64,000 nucleotides of DNA from Podocnemis expansa (taxonomy: Eukaryota; Chordata; Testudines; Podocnemididae): positions 14,626,295 through 14,690,294 of the forward strand of contig ML682059.1 in NCBI GenBank assembly GCA_007922195.1, written 5' to 3'. Below the pieces are notes generated by a model, which was not told the DNA's origin, did no database searches, and saw nothing but the letters and a program-made list of their open reading frames with translations. Positions 12,327-24,992 of this stretch are shown one piece after another; position 1 is the stretch's first letter, and each line of letters opens with the position of its first letter. A program made the translations under genes and the position numbers.

Positions 12327-12572
12327 CTGAGAATCCTTGAATGTTACTTTGAGTTCATAGTTCTTCAAAATCCATGAATGTCTGTATAAATGTTCCAAAG
12401 CTAAATGAATAGCAGGTAAAACACCTGCTGTTAGGTTTCTCTGGCCTGTTATGCAGCTGACCGGTAGAAGTCCAAAAACAGATAGTTGAGCACGATCCCG
12501 TTGTTCAGAACACGTGATTATTAGCAGCATGTAAATTACCAGAATCTCCCTCCTCCATTTCCAGAAAACCAT
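12327..12572 (-). CDS. GABA-B receptor-like, first coding exon (exon 1B)
   Basis: This 82-codon exon encodes a second, diverged start of a GABA-B-type receptor ectodomain. The chosen ATG (12572-12570) has a strong context (A at -3, G at +4) and opens MVFWKWRREILVIYMLLIIT, a good signal peptide. The in-frame ATG at 12617 has a poor context and a charged leader. After the signal come LSVFGLLPVS, an NLT glycosylation site (Asn46), then AGVLPAIHLALEHLYR and NYELKVTFKDSQ. These align one-to-one with [24 protein letters not shown] and [11 protein letters not shown] of exon 1A. The YELK..DS ending also recalls GABBR1. It closes at CAG|GTAAAT (donor 12326-12325), phase 0, as exon 1A does. It lies in ordinary AT-rich DNA with no CpG island. 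Function is inferred from homology only; no ligand can be named, and no further exons are visible. Confidence 0.75.
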
Positions 12573-12617
12573 CTTTCCTAGTTGCTCCGTCTGTCTTCCT
12601 GTCTCCCCTTGGATCAT

Positions 12618-15600
12618 TCATCCCTAGAGCGAATAGGCCTCAGCTTCTCTCTCTGCCAGACGTTTTGCAGCTTTCTTTTGCCTTGGTCAAATCTGTGCCT
12701 CTGAGAAAGGAGCTAATTGTTATTAAAGGATAAAGAGCTCTCCAAGGCTGGCTTTTCCAATTTGGACAGTAATCCTGCTCACAGCAGTGCTGTGAATCAA
12801 TACTTCACAAGAATAATCTCTAGGCAAATTGCTCTGCCAAGTCTAATTTTAAACATGTGTCATTTTAGATATTTCTCTAGCAGAAATAATTATCCATAGT
12901 TGATAAATCTATAAACAAACTGGTATAGTCGTTCTTTTAAAATCTGATATTCTTTTAGTTGATCAAAATGCTAGCATATTGAAACCTTATTTTCAGTGCC
13001 TCTGCATACTATCAAGAATGCAGTATTGATTCTGTTTATTTTATTTTGTATAATTTAGCTATCAGTCATTGTTTCAAGTTACAATACATGAACCAAACAG
13101 AGAATATTCAGTGTTGCATGTTGGTAATATCTTATAAGCTTCCAGAAAAGAATAAAAAAGCTCAATCGTAGCAGCACATCTTGAGTCTACTCCCCTGCAC
13201 ATCCAACACTTCTGTTAAAGTCAACAGGAATGTTTAATATACAAAGGATTGCAAATTTGGCCTTCTCACCCATACATCATGACTGCTTTGGCTAATATCT
13301 TAAATAGCTAAATAATTTTATCTTGGTATTTTCAGTAGTCTTAAGGAACACTCTGTAATAAATATAAAGAAGTTTATGTAATACTACAAACCCTGAGGTA
13401 ATTATGCCCTTTTATCTAAGGAGAAATTGGGAGGTTTATAGGGTAAATCACTTTAACTATAAATAGACCTTTGTGGGCAAATTTTTGCCAACCTGTGAAA
13501 ATTTTTGGAGATTTTACAAATATTCCCATTCTAAGTTAGGACAAAAAACAAATCAAAGAACTAAAAATGTTCTTCACATGTAACCAAAAATAATAAATAA
13601 TACATAAATAAATAATTCAGAGATCAATCAAAATGTTTCATTTGTGTAACTTCAATAATTTTCAATTGTTAAAAATTACTATAATTAAATTAAATTTCTA
13701 AACAAAAAGTAATTTTCAAAGAGAAAACCAGAATTTTTCTGTTTGAAAATCTTGACACAAAACATTTTTACAACTTCAGAACACCATCCAAAAAAACAAA
13801 ATTCAAGTCAAAAAATGTCTCTAACCCAACCTCCTCCCACAAACAGTTCTGAGTTGAACGAACTGGCATTTTCTGACTGACCATCCCACCCCAATAAACC
13901 ATTCATCAAAATATTCCAAATCATCTCTAACTATAAACTTCCTATTTCTTTATTAATTGCATTCCGTATATTGTGTGACACAATACATGGAAGATGCTTT
14001 AAATAAAATTATGTTAAAATTTCTACATATCTCATTTGAAAATGTCAAAAAGCTAGATATCAGTTTAGCACCTAACTCTGAACAAAAGGAGCAAGACATA
14101 ATTACACAAATTTAAGAGGATGCCAGGGAAGGATTTGTGTTTCAGTCTACAAGTGGGGCTGACATTATTCATTCTGTTCCCTGCACCAATCCTCCTGTCC
14201 TGACCTGTACAGGGAAGAGCATAGCCCACCTATTTCTTACTCCTCTTCACTCACACCCAAACTCAGTCAATGGGGAATGCTAAGTGTGCAGTTCCTAACC
14301 TCTTCACCACCCTGCCTACAGCTCTGATGCAGTGAGGCTGTATAAAGGAATATGTGGGTCAGGCAGGTGGAAGGATTTACCCCCCTGTATGGCCTTTCAT
14401 GGCTGCATAGTTAGGTCCAAATCCATCACAAAACAGCTGCACCTTCACTGAGTAATTTAGAACATTAGCTGACCAGAATATTAAGAGGTATGTAGGGGTG
14501 GATCCATCCTGCATTAGCAGTGAAATAGATAGAAGTTCACTACTGTCGCAAGCTGGTAATAAAAACTACCACCTCCAGAAGTAAGGAGCAAGCAGGGTTG
14601 GTATTGTGAATTATAGGTGTATCCAACTCACAGTGGCTCTCAAGGTTAATTCTCATTTAGCGGACTGTGTGAACCACACCTTCCTCGGACTTTACCTAAA
14701 ACTCACACTCTTGTCCCAGGAATGTGATATGATGCCTTGTAAACAAACAAAATGGATAAGTCTGGAATTTGAGGTTCAGTGGAAGTCTACTTGTGTCTGT
14801 AGGCTTAGTTGTTTTCTTTAAAACTTCAATATAAAGACAGAAATATACAATGATTTGGAGGCATATTGTTCCCAATCATCTAGAACTTAAAGATAAATGC
14901 TGCTCTTTTCACTTCAGCCCATAAAGTTTGAAATGTATAACAGGTGATGTGTCTGTTTAATAGATTAAAATTGTCTGATGTCAATCTTATATTGTACCTC
15001 TGTATTACAGCACTGTTGAACTGGGAGAACAAATCATGATTCCTTACTATTTTTTTCAAATCTTTGTTGCTCTTCATTAAAAACACATTTACACTTAAAA
15101 ACCCCCCAACCTTTTCTGAAAATGTTTTCAGTAACGATACAGAAAACTGTTTCAGCAAGTGTAACTGAGACTTTCACTAAGTAGTGTGGTACTGCAATGT
15201 ACTGAAAAAAAAAATCCAATAAAAACTCTGGGAGGTCACCTTCACCTCCCTCTTTTCCTTAAAGAGAAGTTCTTCTCTGATAAGTGCTTATAAAGATGGT
15301 ATTATGGAATTCCCATATTTATTGTCTTTCAATTACTCTATATGACATTTAATCATTTTGTAGGAAAAAGAAGGTTGTGGTGTATTTTGCCTCCTGCATG
15401 CACACAAGACAGCTCTACAATGTTCTTTCCATCTCATTCATTGCCACTGGAAATAAAGATTCCAGAACTGGATCTTAGTTAACATTCTGTTAATGGTGCA
15501 TTAGTCAAAAAAGAACTAATCTCTGCAGTTGCTAACAGGAGTAAGAGGTAGCCCAAACAAATGCCAATAATGTAAGCATATAAAACTGAATATGCAATAG

Positions 15601-17148
15601 GATCAAATCTGGGGATTCAGAGGTATTATGGGTACATAACCACTTTTCTGGCTGTAATTTCACAATTATTTCCTTCTTTTCCAGAACTGACTGGCTTCAG
15701 TCATTTTATTTTGACATAGTTATCTATGATATCAACTATGACATAGTTATCAACATCCATAATTTTTAACTTCCAGAAATATTTAGCTACCTAACCAGAA
15801 TTTACTTCCCTGTCTCAGATCTACAAAGACTTTTTATGTTAAAATTAATCTGATAATCAGTGTGTCAAAACATATGTCCACAGCCTTTCACTTTGCTGAA
15901 TTAACCTTGCTAAACATGCCATGCATGTAGCTGAACACACAGGATTTGCACAAGATATAGACAACTTACTCATCATAGATTTAACCACTATAAAGCATAC
16001 ATTTTACCTTAGTTTCACACTTCAAGAGATTTTTTGTTAACTGAATTTGCTATGCATCTCCACAGAAGCTTTTTCCACAGTCATGAGTAACTGCCAAATC
16101 CCAATCCAATAAATCATTCACTATATGTGCTTCCCAAATCTACTTTACAAATTTGAAAGTCAATTTTCTTAATTTTTGGAATTGTGCTAATTTTCAAATA
16201 AGTTTTAGCTGAAGACTAATTAGACTATTCAGTTTTGAACCACTATTCCCCAACATTTTTAGATGGTTTGAGCAAACAATTTACTTATTTTTCTTTAGGA
16301 CAGTTATAATCACTAAATTTTAACTGAAGCTAATTTCCACCCTTGGGGAAGAATGGAGTGTTAGTCACTGCTGGCATTTTCTTTGTGTTATGTCACAAGC
16401 ACACACATATTCCTCTTCTATATTCAGTCTCAGAACAGAGTCATTTTCAGAAAGGAAATTAATAAATCATTTGTAGGCAGACCTTCTGTGAGGGTTTCTT
16501 ATTTTTGTCATGTAGTTGTTGTTTGGTACATACTAACGGAAAAGGGAGATAAGTTTACTGTTGTCTTGTATTGATAGCATGTTAAATTGAGCTCTGGACC
16601 CCTTCATTTGTATTTCTGAGACACAGAGCAGGTTAGAAGTCATTAGTTCTTGTCAAAATTTGATTATATACTTAAACTGAAGCGATGTATCATTTCACGC
16701 CTCCCACATAATAGTTTCTCCTCTCTTGAGGGCAGTCCATTAACATCTATAGGGATGTTCCCATCCTACACTGACGCATTAGCTTTAGTAAAAGCAGATT
16801 CTCATTAAAGCTGGGTGTAAAATTATGTATTTGATCCCCTCCCCCATCAGTTTTTGATCAATTGAAACTGTTTGGGAATTTGGGTCAAAGTCAGCAAAAC
16901 ATTTCAGCTGAAAAAGTGGGGAAAATATAAATAAATCTAAAGCTTCAAGAGTTTCCTAAATGAAACACTTAGAATTTCATTTCCAAAGGACATTACATTT
17001 AAAAAGGTAGCTAGATTTAGCCAAAAACAAAACAAACATCCAAAAAAGATTTAAAAAAATCAAAATGAAACATTCTATTTTGGATCAAACTGAACAACCC
17101 TTTCAAAGGGAAACATTTTTTGTTTGTTTCAGTGATTAAAAACAAATA
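12618..17148. other. upstream flank of exon 1B; nothing recognised
   Basis: AT-rich DNA with runs of A and T. No CpG island, convincing TATA box or further receptor exon could be identified on either strand. Confidence 0.45.
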
Positions 17149-17649
17149 GCTATGTCCACACTAAGGCAGTTAAATTGATTTAATAAAATCACTATAAAAA
17201 TCATTAAATTGATTTAATATAAATCGATTTAACATGTCCCCACTAGAAACTCAAATCAAATTAGCATGTCCAGGGACAAGACTTGCTAGTTCAATTTAAG
17301 AGAGGGGCACCATGGGAGGTGTGGCAAGATAACCCCCTGGAAGGGTCATGCCCCTACCCAATGTAGAGGAAAAGGACAGCACACTGGGAAGGAGAAGCGC
17401 AGAAGTGTTGAATTGAAATAACAGTTAAATGGAAATCTCACGTCCACACAATGTTATTTCGAAATAACAGTTTTGATTTAACTGTCATTTTGATATAACA
17501 CTAGGTTTTATTATATCAAAATTACTTTCCTTATTGCGAGATAAGGGAGCTCCTTATCTCCATGTAAGGAAACATAGCGTGGACCTGCAATCTTTTAAAT
17601 CTAAATAATCTGCATTATTTTGATTTAAAAGACTGTGCATGGACATATC
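17149..17649. mobile_element. TIR MITE, GCTATGTCCACACT family
   Basis: Ends GCTATGTCCACACTAA and TGCATGGACATATCC are inverted. The interior has AATTGATTTAAT and TTATTTCGAAATAACAG palindromes. Related to 6.08 and 23.38 kb. Confidence 0.6.
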
Positions 17650-18284
17650 CAACCAGTCTTCATTTGGCTGACCTGAAATTATTTGTTTTCTGGTTTGGCC
17701 TCTAAACTGAAAAAAATCAGTTATTCACTCTCCTCTGATTACCATTTACCCCCTTTGTATCTCTGAGTTCCACTGTTTAATTGCTTATTTTAATCACAGT
17801 ATGGCATACACACAGGTCCTTTGAAATCCTTATCATCTATTTGACTCTAATATGATTTATTTTTTATGATATTTTCGCCTGTCACAGTAAGACAAATCTT
17901 CCTCCCATGCCAGGAGAGGAGTCACTACTGAGATTAAGCCACTCCTTCAGAGCTCTGCTCTGTATGCATCTCAGCTTCTCAGGAGCCAGCTGTTCAACTG
18001 AGAAGCAGCTGACAGCTGGTGCTATACCCCTTTAAGGCTTTACTTTCCACACTGCTACACAAAGCATTTGGACTTGCTTGTAAGCCAGAGAGGTTCATCT
18101 GAAGAAAGCAGGCAAATCTGTTTTTGCTGCCCACATAGCTTCTCTTGCCTCCTAATAGGCATTGCAACAGTCCAGCTCGTATCCTGCTGGCAAATAGAAT
18201 AAAAAGGTGATATTACCTTTGTAACTGGCATTAGTAAGAACATTAATGACACAGCCTAGGCAGTTTTTGTATCCACACTTTAAA

Positions 18285-18456
18285 GATAATGCTGACAAAT
18301 TAGAAAGGATTTGGAAAAAAAATCTACGAGAATGATTCAAGATCTCAAACTTTGCATAGAATGAGAGACTAAGGAAACTCAATCTATTTCATTTATCCTG
18401 TCTTATGCAGCAGGTCAGATTAGATGCCTCTTTTGGCCCCAAAAATCTATGAATGA
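18285..18456 (+). mobile_element. CR1 LINE 3' end fragment
   Basis: It ends AAAATCTATGAATG, the typical CR1 terminal repeat, preceded by the common CR1 phrase CAGGTCAGATTAGATGCCTC. 5'-truncated, as most CR1 copies are. Confidence 0.75.
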
Positions 18457-19545
18457 CTGGCCACAGACTTTTTCATCTCTACACTGAAATCAGTAAAGTA
18501 CAGCAGGACGAGAGTGAAGGCTTCTGAAAACAAGACTGCAAGCCACTAGTGGCCTGTCTATTGTATACTGAGTAATAAGGCTCTATGGACATAAATAAAG
18601 TAAGACATTGTCAGTCTTATTTCATACAAAACAATATTTTTGTTATAGTCATAAAAGTCATTTCTATCAGCATAGGCTATAGTAAAAATTAATTAATGAT
18701 TCTATGCCTAAAATATATGTTTAGTAATTAGATTAACTTATGCCAGATCTTTAAAGAACCCCTGCATCTAGTATCTTGTGACCGAATAATATGCAATAGT
18801 TTCAAAGGATGTTTTAGGAGCTAGGCATTGATATAAAAAGATACTATACTGATTTAGTTTAGTCAAGCAATTTAAAAGTTTAAGGCAAGAGGTTGTGAAT
18901 GTATTTGTTCTTAATTGTAAATGGCATTTCTGTGCTTCCTGTTGATAATGCCATGTTGCTCTTAAGGCCTTGCCTACACCAGAAAGTGATGTTAATGCAA
19001 ATTACAGTGATGGTCAAAGAGTTCTGTAATTACAAAACTTGTTCCTGTCCATACAGCGCTCACTGTGTCACCGAATTGCATCTACAATTGGTGTTCAAGC
19101 AACAGACAGTGAGAGCAGTGCACTGTGAGAACCTATCCCTCTGGGCAATTTGTCACCTTGTGCAACTAGGAGTTGTTGGAAGGCAGAGAGGACTGCAGTG
19201 CATCATGGGTGTGGTCTCAATATCCTATGATACAGCGATTTCTATCGTATCATTTCAAAAGTTTCCAACTGCATTTCATGGCATTTCTCAATGGCCCATC
19301 TCCTGATCACCTGCCTATTCTGCTTGAAAGGATGGATCCTGCACTGCTCTCCACTGTTGTTGTCAGTGATCTGAACACACCAGAGCTAGTCATGAAATAT
19401 ATCATGAGCTCCTAATCAGAACTGGAATCCAAAGTACCTGACCAGCTGTGTGACAAGCAAGAAACACACTACCAGATTACTTTGTATTCACGAAGCACCT
19501 GCACACCATGCAGCACTGCTTTGGGTATGTGAAACAGTTACTGAG

Positions 19546-19895
19546 TGGTGGGATCACATCACTGTGCAGGTCTGGGATGGTGAGCATTGGCAAAAGCCAC
19601 CTTTGTAGAACTCTGCGGAGCTGGCCTCTGAGCTGCAGCATAAGAACACCAAAATGAGAGCTGTGCTCTCAGTAGAGAAGCGCATGGCACGAGTTGTGTG
19701 CAAGCTGGCAACTCCAGACTGCTACTGGTTGGTTGCTAATCAGTTTTGAGCAGGGAAGTCCACCATTGCAACTGTCTTATCACAAGTGTGTAGAGCCATT
19801 AATTGCATTCTTTTATTAAGGACTACGAGTCTTGAACATGCATGTGAAATAGTGGATGACTTTACAGCGATGGGATTCCCTAACTCTGGCAGGGC
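19546..19895 (+). pseudogene. Harbinger transposase remnant, N-terminal part
   Basis: One frame reads WWDHITVQVWDG, then VEKRMARVVCKLATPDCYW, then AGKSTIATVLSQVCRAINC and EIVDDFTAMGFPNSGRAI. This is the helix-turn-helix and first catalytic block of PIF-Harbinger DDE_4 nucleases (consensus VWKLATPDSYR..GKSTV..FPNCGGAIDGTH). It carries in-frame stops (after LVANQF and before NSAELA) and breaks at GRAI exactly where the CR1 insertion begins, just before the expected first catalytic Asp. Confidence 0.75.
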
Positions 19896-21484
19896 AATAA
19901 TGGCTTTCTGATATTTCTTTCTCTGACGTACTTATAGAGAGCAATCATCCCTCCCCTCAAGCTTCCTTTGGTTAGGCTAAACAAGCCAAGCTCTTTAAAT
20001 CACCTCTCATGAGGAAGGTTCTCCATTCAGGAGATCATCCTTGTAGCCCTTCTCTGCACCCGTTCCAGTTGGAATTCATCTTTTTTTTAAAGATGGGGAA
20101 TCAGAATTGCATACAATATCCCGAATGACGTCTCTTCAGTGCCTTCCGTAACAGTACCAACACCTCCCTATCTCTAATGAACATGCCTCGTCTGATGCAT
20201 CCTAGGACTGCATTAGCTTTTCATTGACACTCATAGCCATCTTGTGACCAACCAGTACAGGCAGGTCCATCTCCTCCATCACTTCCAACTGATGCAAGGA
20301 AAAAATCTTGTTGTTAGTGCCTAAATGCATGACCTTGCTCTATCCACTATTCAATTTCATCTTGTTCCTATTACTCCAGTTAACAAGGTCATCCTGCTGT
20401 TCTTTTATGATATCCTGATCCTTCTCTGTATTGGCAACACCTCCTAACTTGAAGTCATCCACAAACTTTATTAGCACACTCCCACTTTTATGCCAATGTC
20501 AGTACCAAAAAGGTTAAATAAAATCAGTCCCAAGACAGATTCCTGAGGAACTCCACTAGTAACCTCCTCCATCTTGACAGTTCATCTTTCAATATGACCT
20601 GTTATAGTCGTCTCTTTAACCAGTTCATTATCTGTCTTTCTATTTTCATATTAACCTCCATTTTTTCCAAGTTAATTAATAACTCCTTATATGGAACTTT
20701 ACCAAAAGCATTACTAAAATCTTAATAAATTAGACCTACCATATTCCCTTTATCCAAAATATCTGTTACCTTCTTAAAAAGGGAGATCAGGCTGATCTGG
20801 CAAGATTTACCTTTTGTAAAAAGTCATGTTGTATTGTATATCAGTTATCATTAACTTCAATATCCCTAAGTACTTTCTCTTTCACAATTTTTTCTACAAC
20901 CTTGCATAATACCAAGGTCAAACAGACTTGTAGTTACCTGGATCATTTTTTTTCCTCTTTCTTTCTTTCTTGAAAATAGAAATTATGTTAGCACTTCTTC
21001 AGTCATGAGATAAAGCCCCTGAGTTTACAAAATCATTAAAAATCCTTGTCAATGGGTTTACAATTTTGTGTGCTAGTTCCTTGAATATTCTTGGACGGAG
21101 ATTACCAACCCCCCATTTAGTTCCAGTAAACAGTTTGAGCTTGGCTTCTACTTTGGCTATGGTAATTTCCACCCACATATCCTCAGTCCCCTTAACTGCC
21201 CTACCCACTATCCCCAAGCTCATCACTACCCTCATTTAAAACAGAGGCAATGTATTTGTACAGATATTTGTCCATGCCTAGGCTATCCTTAATCTCCACC
21301 CCATTCTCAGTGATTAGTGGTCCTACTTGTTCCCTTTACTGTTGGTTTTAATCCCCTATTCAAGGTCCAACTCTGCTTGGCCTTTATCACTTTATTCCTA
21401 CAAGTTCTGACCTCCAAGAGGTACCTCTCCTTGCTGATCCCTTCTCTCTTCCACTCCCTGTAGCCTTTCTGCTTTATCCATATC
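19896..21484 (-). mobile_element. CR1 LINE fragment (reverse transcriptase), inside Harbinger
   Basis: The minus strand gives, from high to low coordinates, a PGNYR-type start of the reverse transcriptase fingers, a K-X-VDVIYLDF-like block with lesions, then LIKFVDDTKLGGVANT (the catalytic F-x-DD) and NKMKLNSGQSKVMHLGTNNK. It finishes near a decayed SLEKRRLRGDLI-like tail. Many stops and frameshifts. It interrupts the transposase between GRAI and the following block. Confidence 0.75.
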
Positions 21485-22070
21485 ACCTGTCTTCAGATGC
21501 TTACTCAACTGGATGGAGCTACAATTCTTGCCTATGTTTTACAAAGGGATACTTCTCATTGGTCAATCACTATGGACACTTTACTGAAGCATTGGTCAGG
21601 GAAGGTGCATGATGCACATATCTTCATGAATACTGGGCTGTCCAGGAAGCTACAAACAGGGACTTTCCAGATCAAAAGATTCCAATGGGAAATGTGAAAA
21701 TGCTCATAATGATCCAAGGAAACCCAGACTATCCCTTATGGTGATGGCTCATAAAGCCTGATATAGGACAGCCAGGTACGGTAAAGAGCACTTCAATAAC
21801 AGGCTGAGTAGGTGACAAATGACTGATGATGACAAATAAAAAAACTCGCTAGTGATGCCTTTATGGCAGGTTAGACTTAAATGAGGAAAAACATTCCCAT
21901 TGTTAAAGTCACCTGCTGTGTGCTCCATAATTTTTAGGAAATTAAGAGTGAAATGTTTCACCCTGTCCAGAGTGCAGAGGCATGTCACCTTGTGGCTAAA
22001 AATGAACAACCAGATGTCAGGGCTATGAGACGAGCACAAGAGGGACCATCTGAATCAGGGAGACACTGAG
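21485..22070 (+). pseudogene. Harbinger transposase remnant, C-terminal part
   Basis: After the CR1 the plus strand resumes with WSGKVHDAHIFMNTGLSRK (the conserved HDAR-F block with the second catalytic Asp), then a frameshifted IQGNPDYPL, and later NIPIVKVTCCVLHNF, matching the C-terminal CCVLHN block of this family. At least two frameshifts and several stops separate the blocks. Confidence 0.7.
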
Positions 22071-22213
22071 GAATTATTTAGACAATGAGCACAATGAAAG
22101 TGTCTTTGTGAACAGCACAGTGCCATGCTATGACCACTGTGCAGGTTGCACTATGTATCAGTGTAAGGTGTGACAACACTGTGCAAAAAACAAAGAATGC
22201 TTACTCTTCAGTA

Positions 22214-22306
22214 AAACAAACAAGGAGTCCTATGGCATCTTTAAAAGTACCATAGGACTCCTTGTTTATTTTGCTGAACTAGACTTGCACAGCTATCCCT
22301 TTGGAA
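22214..22306. repeat. fold-back repeat, copy 2 (short)
   Basis: Arms ACAAGGAGTCCTATGGCA and its near complement TACCATAGGACTCCTTGT surround a short loop, followed by the family tail GCTGAACTAGACTTGCAC. It lies at the 3' edge of the transposase remnant. Confidence 0.7.
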
Positions 22307-23378
22307 CAATTCTTTAGTGTTTGTCTTTATTAAATAATTATTTACAACACATATGCAAAGCTGGGCTGGACTGCAGAAAGCTGTGATGGGCACCATGAGC
22401 TACGACAGCTGGGTATATGCGCAGCTATCAGTCTAGAAGCTGCCGTCTGAAAAGGTGGCGTGAACAGGGCAGCCAGAAGGCTAGTAAGGATGAGGAGGTG
22501 GAGTTTAGGAAGTGTATTGAAAGTAGCTTTATATTGACTGCAAGGAGGGTGGGGAAGCACATAAGTTCAGTCTGCAGCTTTATGAGTAACTTCAGCAGCT
22601 CCACTTACTCCTCCAAGGCTTTTATCATGTGCTCATGATCTGCTTTCACTCAGTACTGGTTTTCCCTTCTCCCCTGCCTGGCAACTCTCTGATTTTGGGA
22701 CACAGTGCATCTCCAAGTCATTTTTTTTTCTTTTCTCCCCACCTTAGAGGGCTGGAGAAGTTCTTGGAACATCTTTTTGCTTTTGTGTGGTCATTGTCTT
22801 AGCAGCTGCAGGCACGTGGCAAGTGGGGAGGTTCCCTCTAATGGGTACATAGGCAGAAGTGCAACAAACAGGGAACAGAAGCATCACTGTGACCACAGTG
22901 ACAGCATTCTTATATTGCTGTAAAATACACCTTTCTCACTATCCCCCAGCAAGTGCACAGCTCAATAATTACCCAGGGCATGGTGAGATGTGGTCAGGGA
23001 GAGGGATCAGCTTAGCTGTGGAAAAGGGTCTGCGTTCTGTCTAGGGTACCGATGCAGGTAGGCAAGGACAAAATTAAAAGTTGTGCTTCCATCTTCCACA
23101 GGCAGGTGCCTTAGAAGTTTATATTTCATTTCTGAGAGTAAACAGGGTTGCTAGGGTGCATCTCCTCCATCTGGCCAGCTTCAAATCAGGTCTCTGGGCT
23201 GCCTGCCTGCATGCCACTTTGGTCCTTGCACAAGAGATTGCCAATTAATGGAGAAAAGTTCCTTCAGTGGGGAAAGAAATAAAGCAGCCCCGCTGAGGAA
23301 TCTCTGGCAGTGGATTGGCACGTGTCTCCAAGAAAGTTTCCTAGAAATCCCTCTGAAAGGTGCCCGTTAAATCTTCGT
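22307..23378. other. non-coding middle of the Harbinger element
   Basis: No domain recognised between the two convergent remnants. Confidence 0.4.
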
Positions 23379-23888
23379 GGCTATGTCTACACTGGGAATT
23401 TAGTTCAAATTAAGGAGGATTAATTCAAACTAAATTAGCACATGTCCACACTGGCTTTCATCAGCGCGAACTAAGGAATTTTTTAGCTCAAACTAAGGAA
23501 AGCTTACTTTGAAACAGTAAAACCTGCCTTTAATTCAGACTGTGTTTAATTTGAACTTAGTTCGAACTAAGCCAATGTAGATGTGTTAGTTCAAATTAAC
23601 TGTTAGTTTGAATTAATGCGGTTCAACCTTCTTCCTCCCAGGGTGCATGGCACCAGGAAGGAAGTGCCTTCCTCTTTTATGGGATTGGGTAGGGGGTGGC
23701 TCTTCTTGGGTGCCCTGTTCCTAAGCCAAACTAGCGAGTCCTGTGCATGGACATGCTAGTTTGATTTAGATTTCTAGTGTGGGCATGCTAGTTCAAACTA
23801 ACTTAGTTCAAATTAATCAAAATTAGTCTGCACTAATTAATTTGAGCCAATTTAGTTCAAACTAGCATTCTTAAGTGTAGACATAGCC
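23379..23888. mobile_element. 510-bp TIR MITE, GGCTATGTCTACACT family
   Basis: Nearly perfect 15-bp inverted ends GGCTATGTCTACACT and AGTGTAGACATAGCC. The interior repeats AGTTCAAATTA/AGTTCGAACTAA. It is nested in the Harbinger element and looks less decayed than its relatives at 6.08 and 17.15 kb. Confidence 0.8.
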
Positions 23889-24179
23889 CTTGTATATTAG
23901 CACACTTTCCCACTGTACTGCCTAGCTGAACAGGGGAATGGGAATCATATGCAACCCAGCTACTCTTGCAAATTTCTATCCCTTCAAACAGCTGTATAAT
24001 GCAACAAAGCAAAAAAATAACTGTACCCAATGTAAGTGAGTGTCATCCACTTCAAAGAACCACTTATATTTGGCTTCTCTCTCCTTCATCCTACATGCCA
24101 GAGCTTGAGGGCCGGGACCGACTCAAACCTTCTTGGGTTCAGAAAAGTTCCTTGTTCCCCGGTCAGCAAATAACCCAAT

Positions 24180-24600
24180 CTGCTATTCTGCATCATCCTC
24201 CAACTCAAACTCTTTGTGCAGGACTTCTTCACTGGAGCTGAGTCCAATGTACATTGTCTCTCGAACGGCAAAGGTATCCATGAGTCTCCTGATGGTGGAG
24301 GTGAGGTCATCACTGAAGATGGCTTCTAGTCCCTTAGAAAAGCTGCAGGTCTTTGGCTCCCCACCGGAGCAATGACTTGACTCCCTAGCCTTTTGGTACC
24401 CCTGTTGCAGCTCCCTGATTTTTGCATGGCACTGCAGGGTGTCCCACTCATCGACCTTCTCCACCGTTCAGTGAGAAATTTGACCACATGCATCAAAGTT
24501 CTTTCTGCTGGAGAAGAGCTGGGACTGCAGCCTCCGTTCTCCAAATGCCAATCAGATCCACAAGTTCCAGTGTGCTCCAAGTGGGAGAGCGTTTCGTACA
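24180..24600 (-). pseudogene. Harbinger Myb/SANT-like protein remnant
   Basis: The minus strand encodes TWSTLELVDLIGIWRTEAAV, a trihelix/SANT start (consensus W-S-E-E-T..LI.IWGEE). After a frameshift it continues LQCHAKIRELQQGYQKARES and CSGGEPKTCSFSKGLEAIF (consensus QCR.KIKELRQ.Y.K.RE, SG.EP.TC.FY.EL.AI), ending in an acidic tail EFELEDDAE. This is the DNA-binding partner protein of PIF-Harbinger transposases, on the opposite strand to the transposase. The frameshift near 24470-24500 and in-frame stops make it inactive. Confidence 0.75.
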
Positions 24601-24992
24601 TGGAACCCGCATGCTCGGCTGGGATGATGAGAAGAGAGCTCTCATCACCAACCATGCAGGAATTTCAAACATTACTTGTACTTTAAATAGGAAGGGCTGG
24701 ATGGCAGCAGAGTTCAACCGATGCCCAGAGCATTTCGGATGGGCATTATGGGACACTTCCTGGAGAGTATTACCACAGCCAAACCCTGATGGTTTCTCAC
24801 TAAAAATTGTTTTATGGCTGTCATGTATGCCTCTCATCAAGGTGTGGTTTGTTTGTTTGTTTGGGGGGGGGGTCATAAAATCAGGAGACTTGGGTTGATG
24901 GGCAGGGGGAGGGATAGCAGAATGTACATCACCACTGTTCAACACAAAAAGCTGTCTTCTGTCAGCAAAAGTCTCTAGTGTAGACCAGGCCT

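Larger units (their letters stand above)
18966..24992. mobile_element. decayed PIF-Harbinger transposon, ~6 kb with nested insertions
   Basis: The left end GGCCTTGCCTACACCAGA and right end TCTAGTGTAGACCAGGCC are imperfect inverted repeats. Between them lie a Harbinger DDE transposase remnant on the plus strand (19.5-22.1 kb) and a Myb/SANT-like DNA-binding protein remnant on the minus strand (24.2-24.6 kb). That convergent two-gene layout is the one expected of PIF-Harbinger. It is interrupted by a CR1 (19896-21484), a fold-back repeat (22214-22306) and a TIR MITE (23379-23888). Exact ends and the 3-bp target duplication are uncertain. Confidence 0.7.

Noticed and set aside
12573..12617. Upstream in-frame ATG for exon 1B
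   Set aside because: Poor start context and a charged leader that would bury the signal peptide.
14880..15158. Possible receptor exon on the minus strand
   Set aside because: No match to any part of the GABA-B ectodomain or membrane region and no suitable splice sites.
24422..24945. ORFs on both strands of 150-158 codons near 24.5 kb
   Set aside because: They are out-of-frame shadows of the Harbinger Myb/SANT remnant, apart from the short TWSTLELVDL piece used above.
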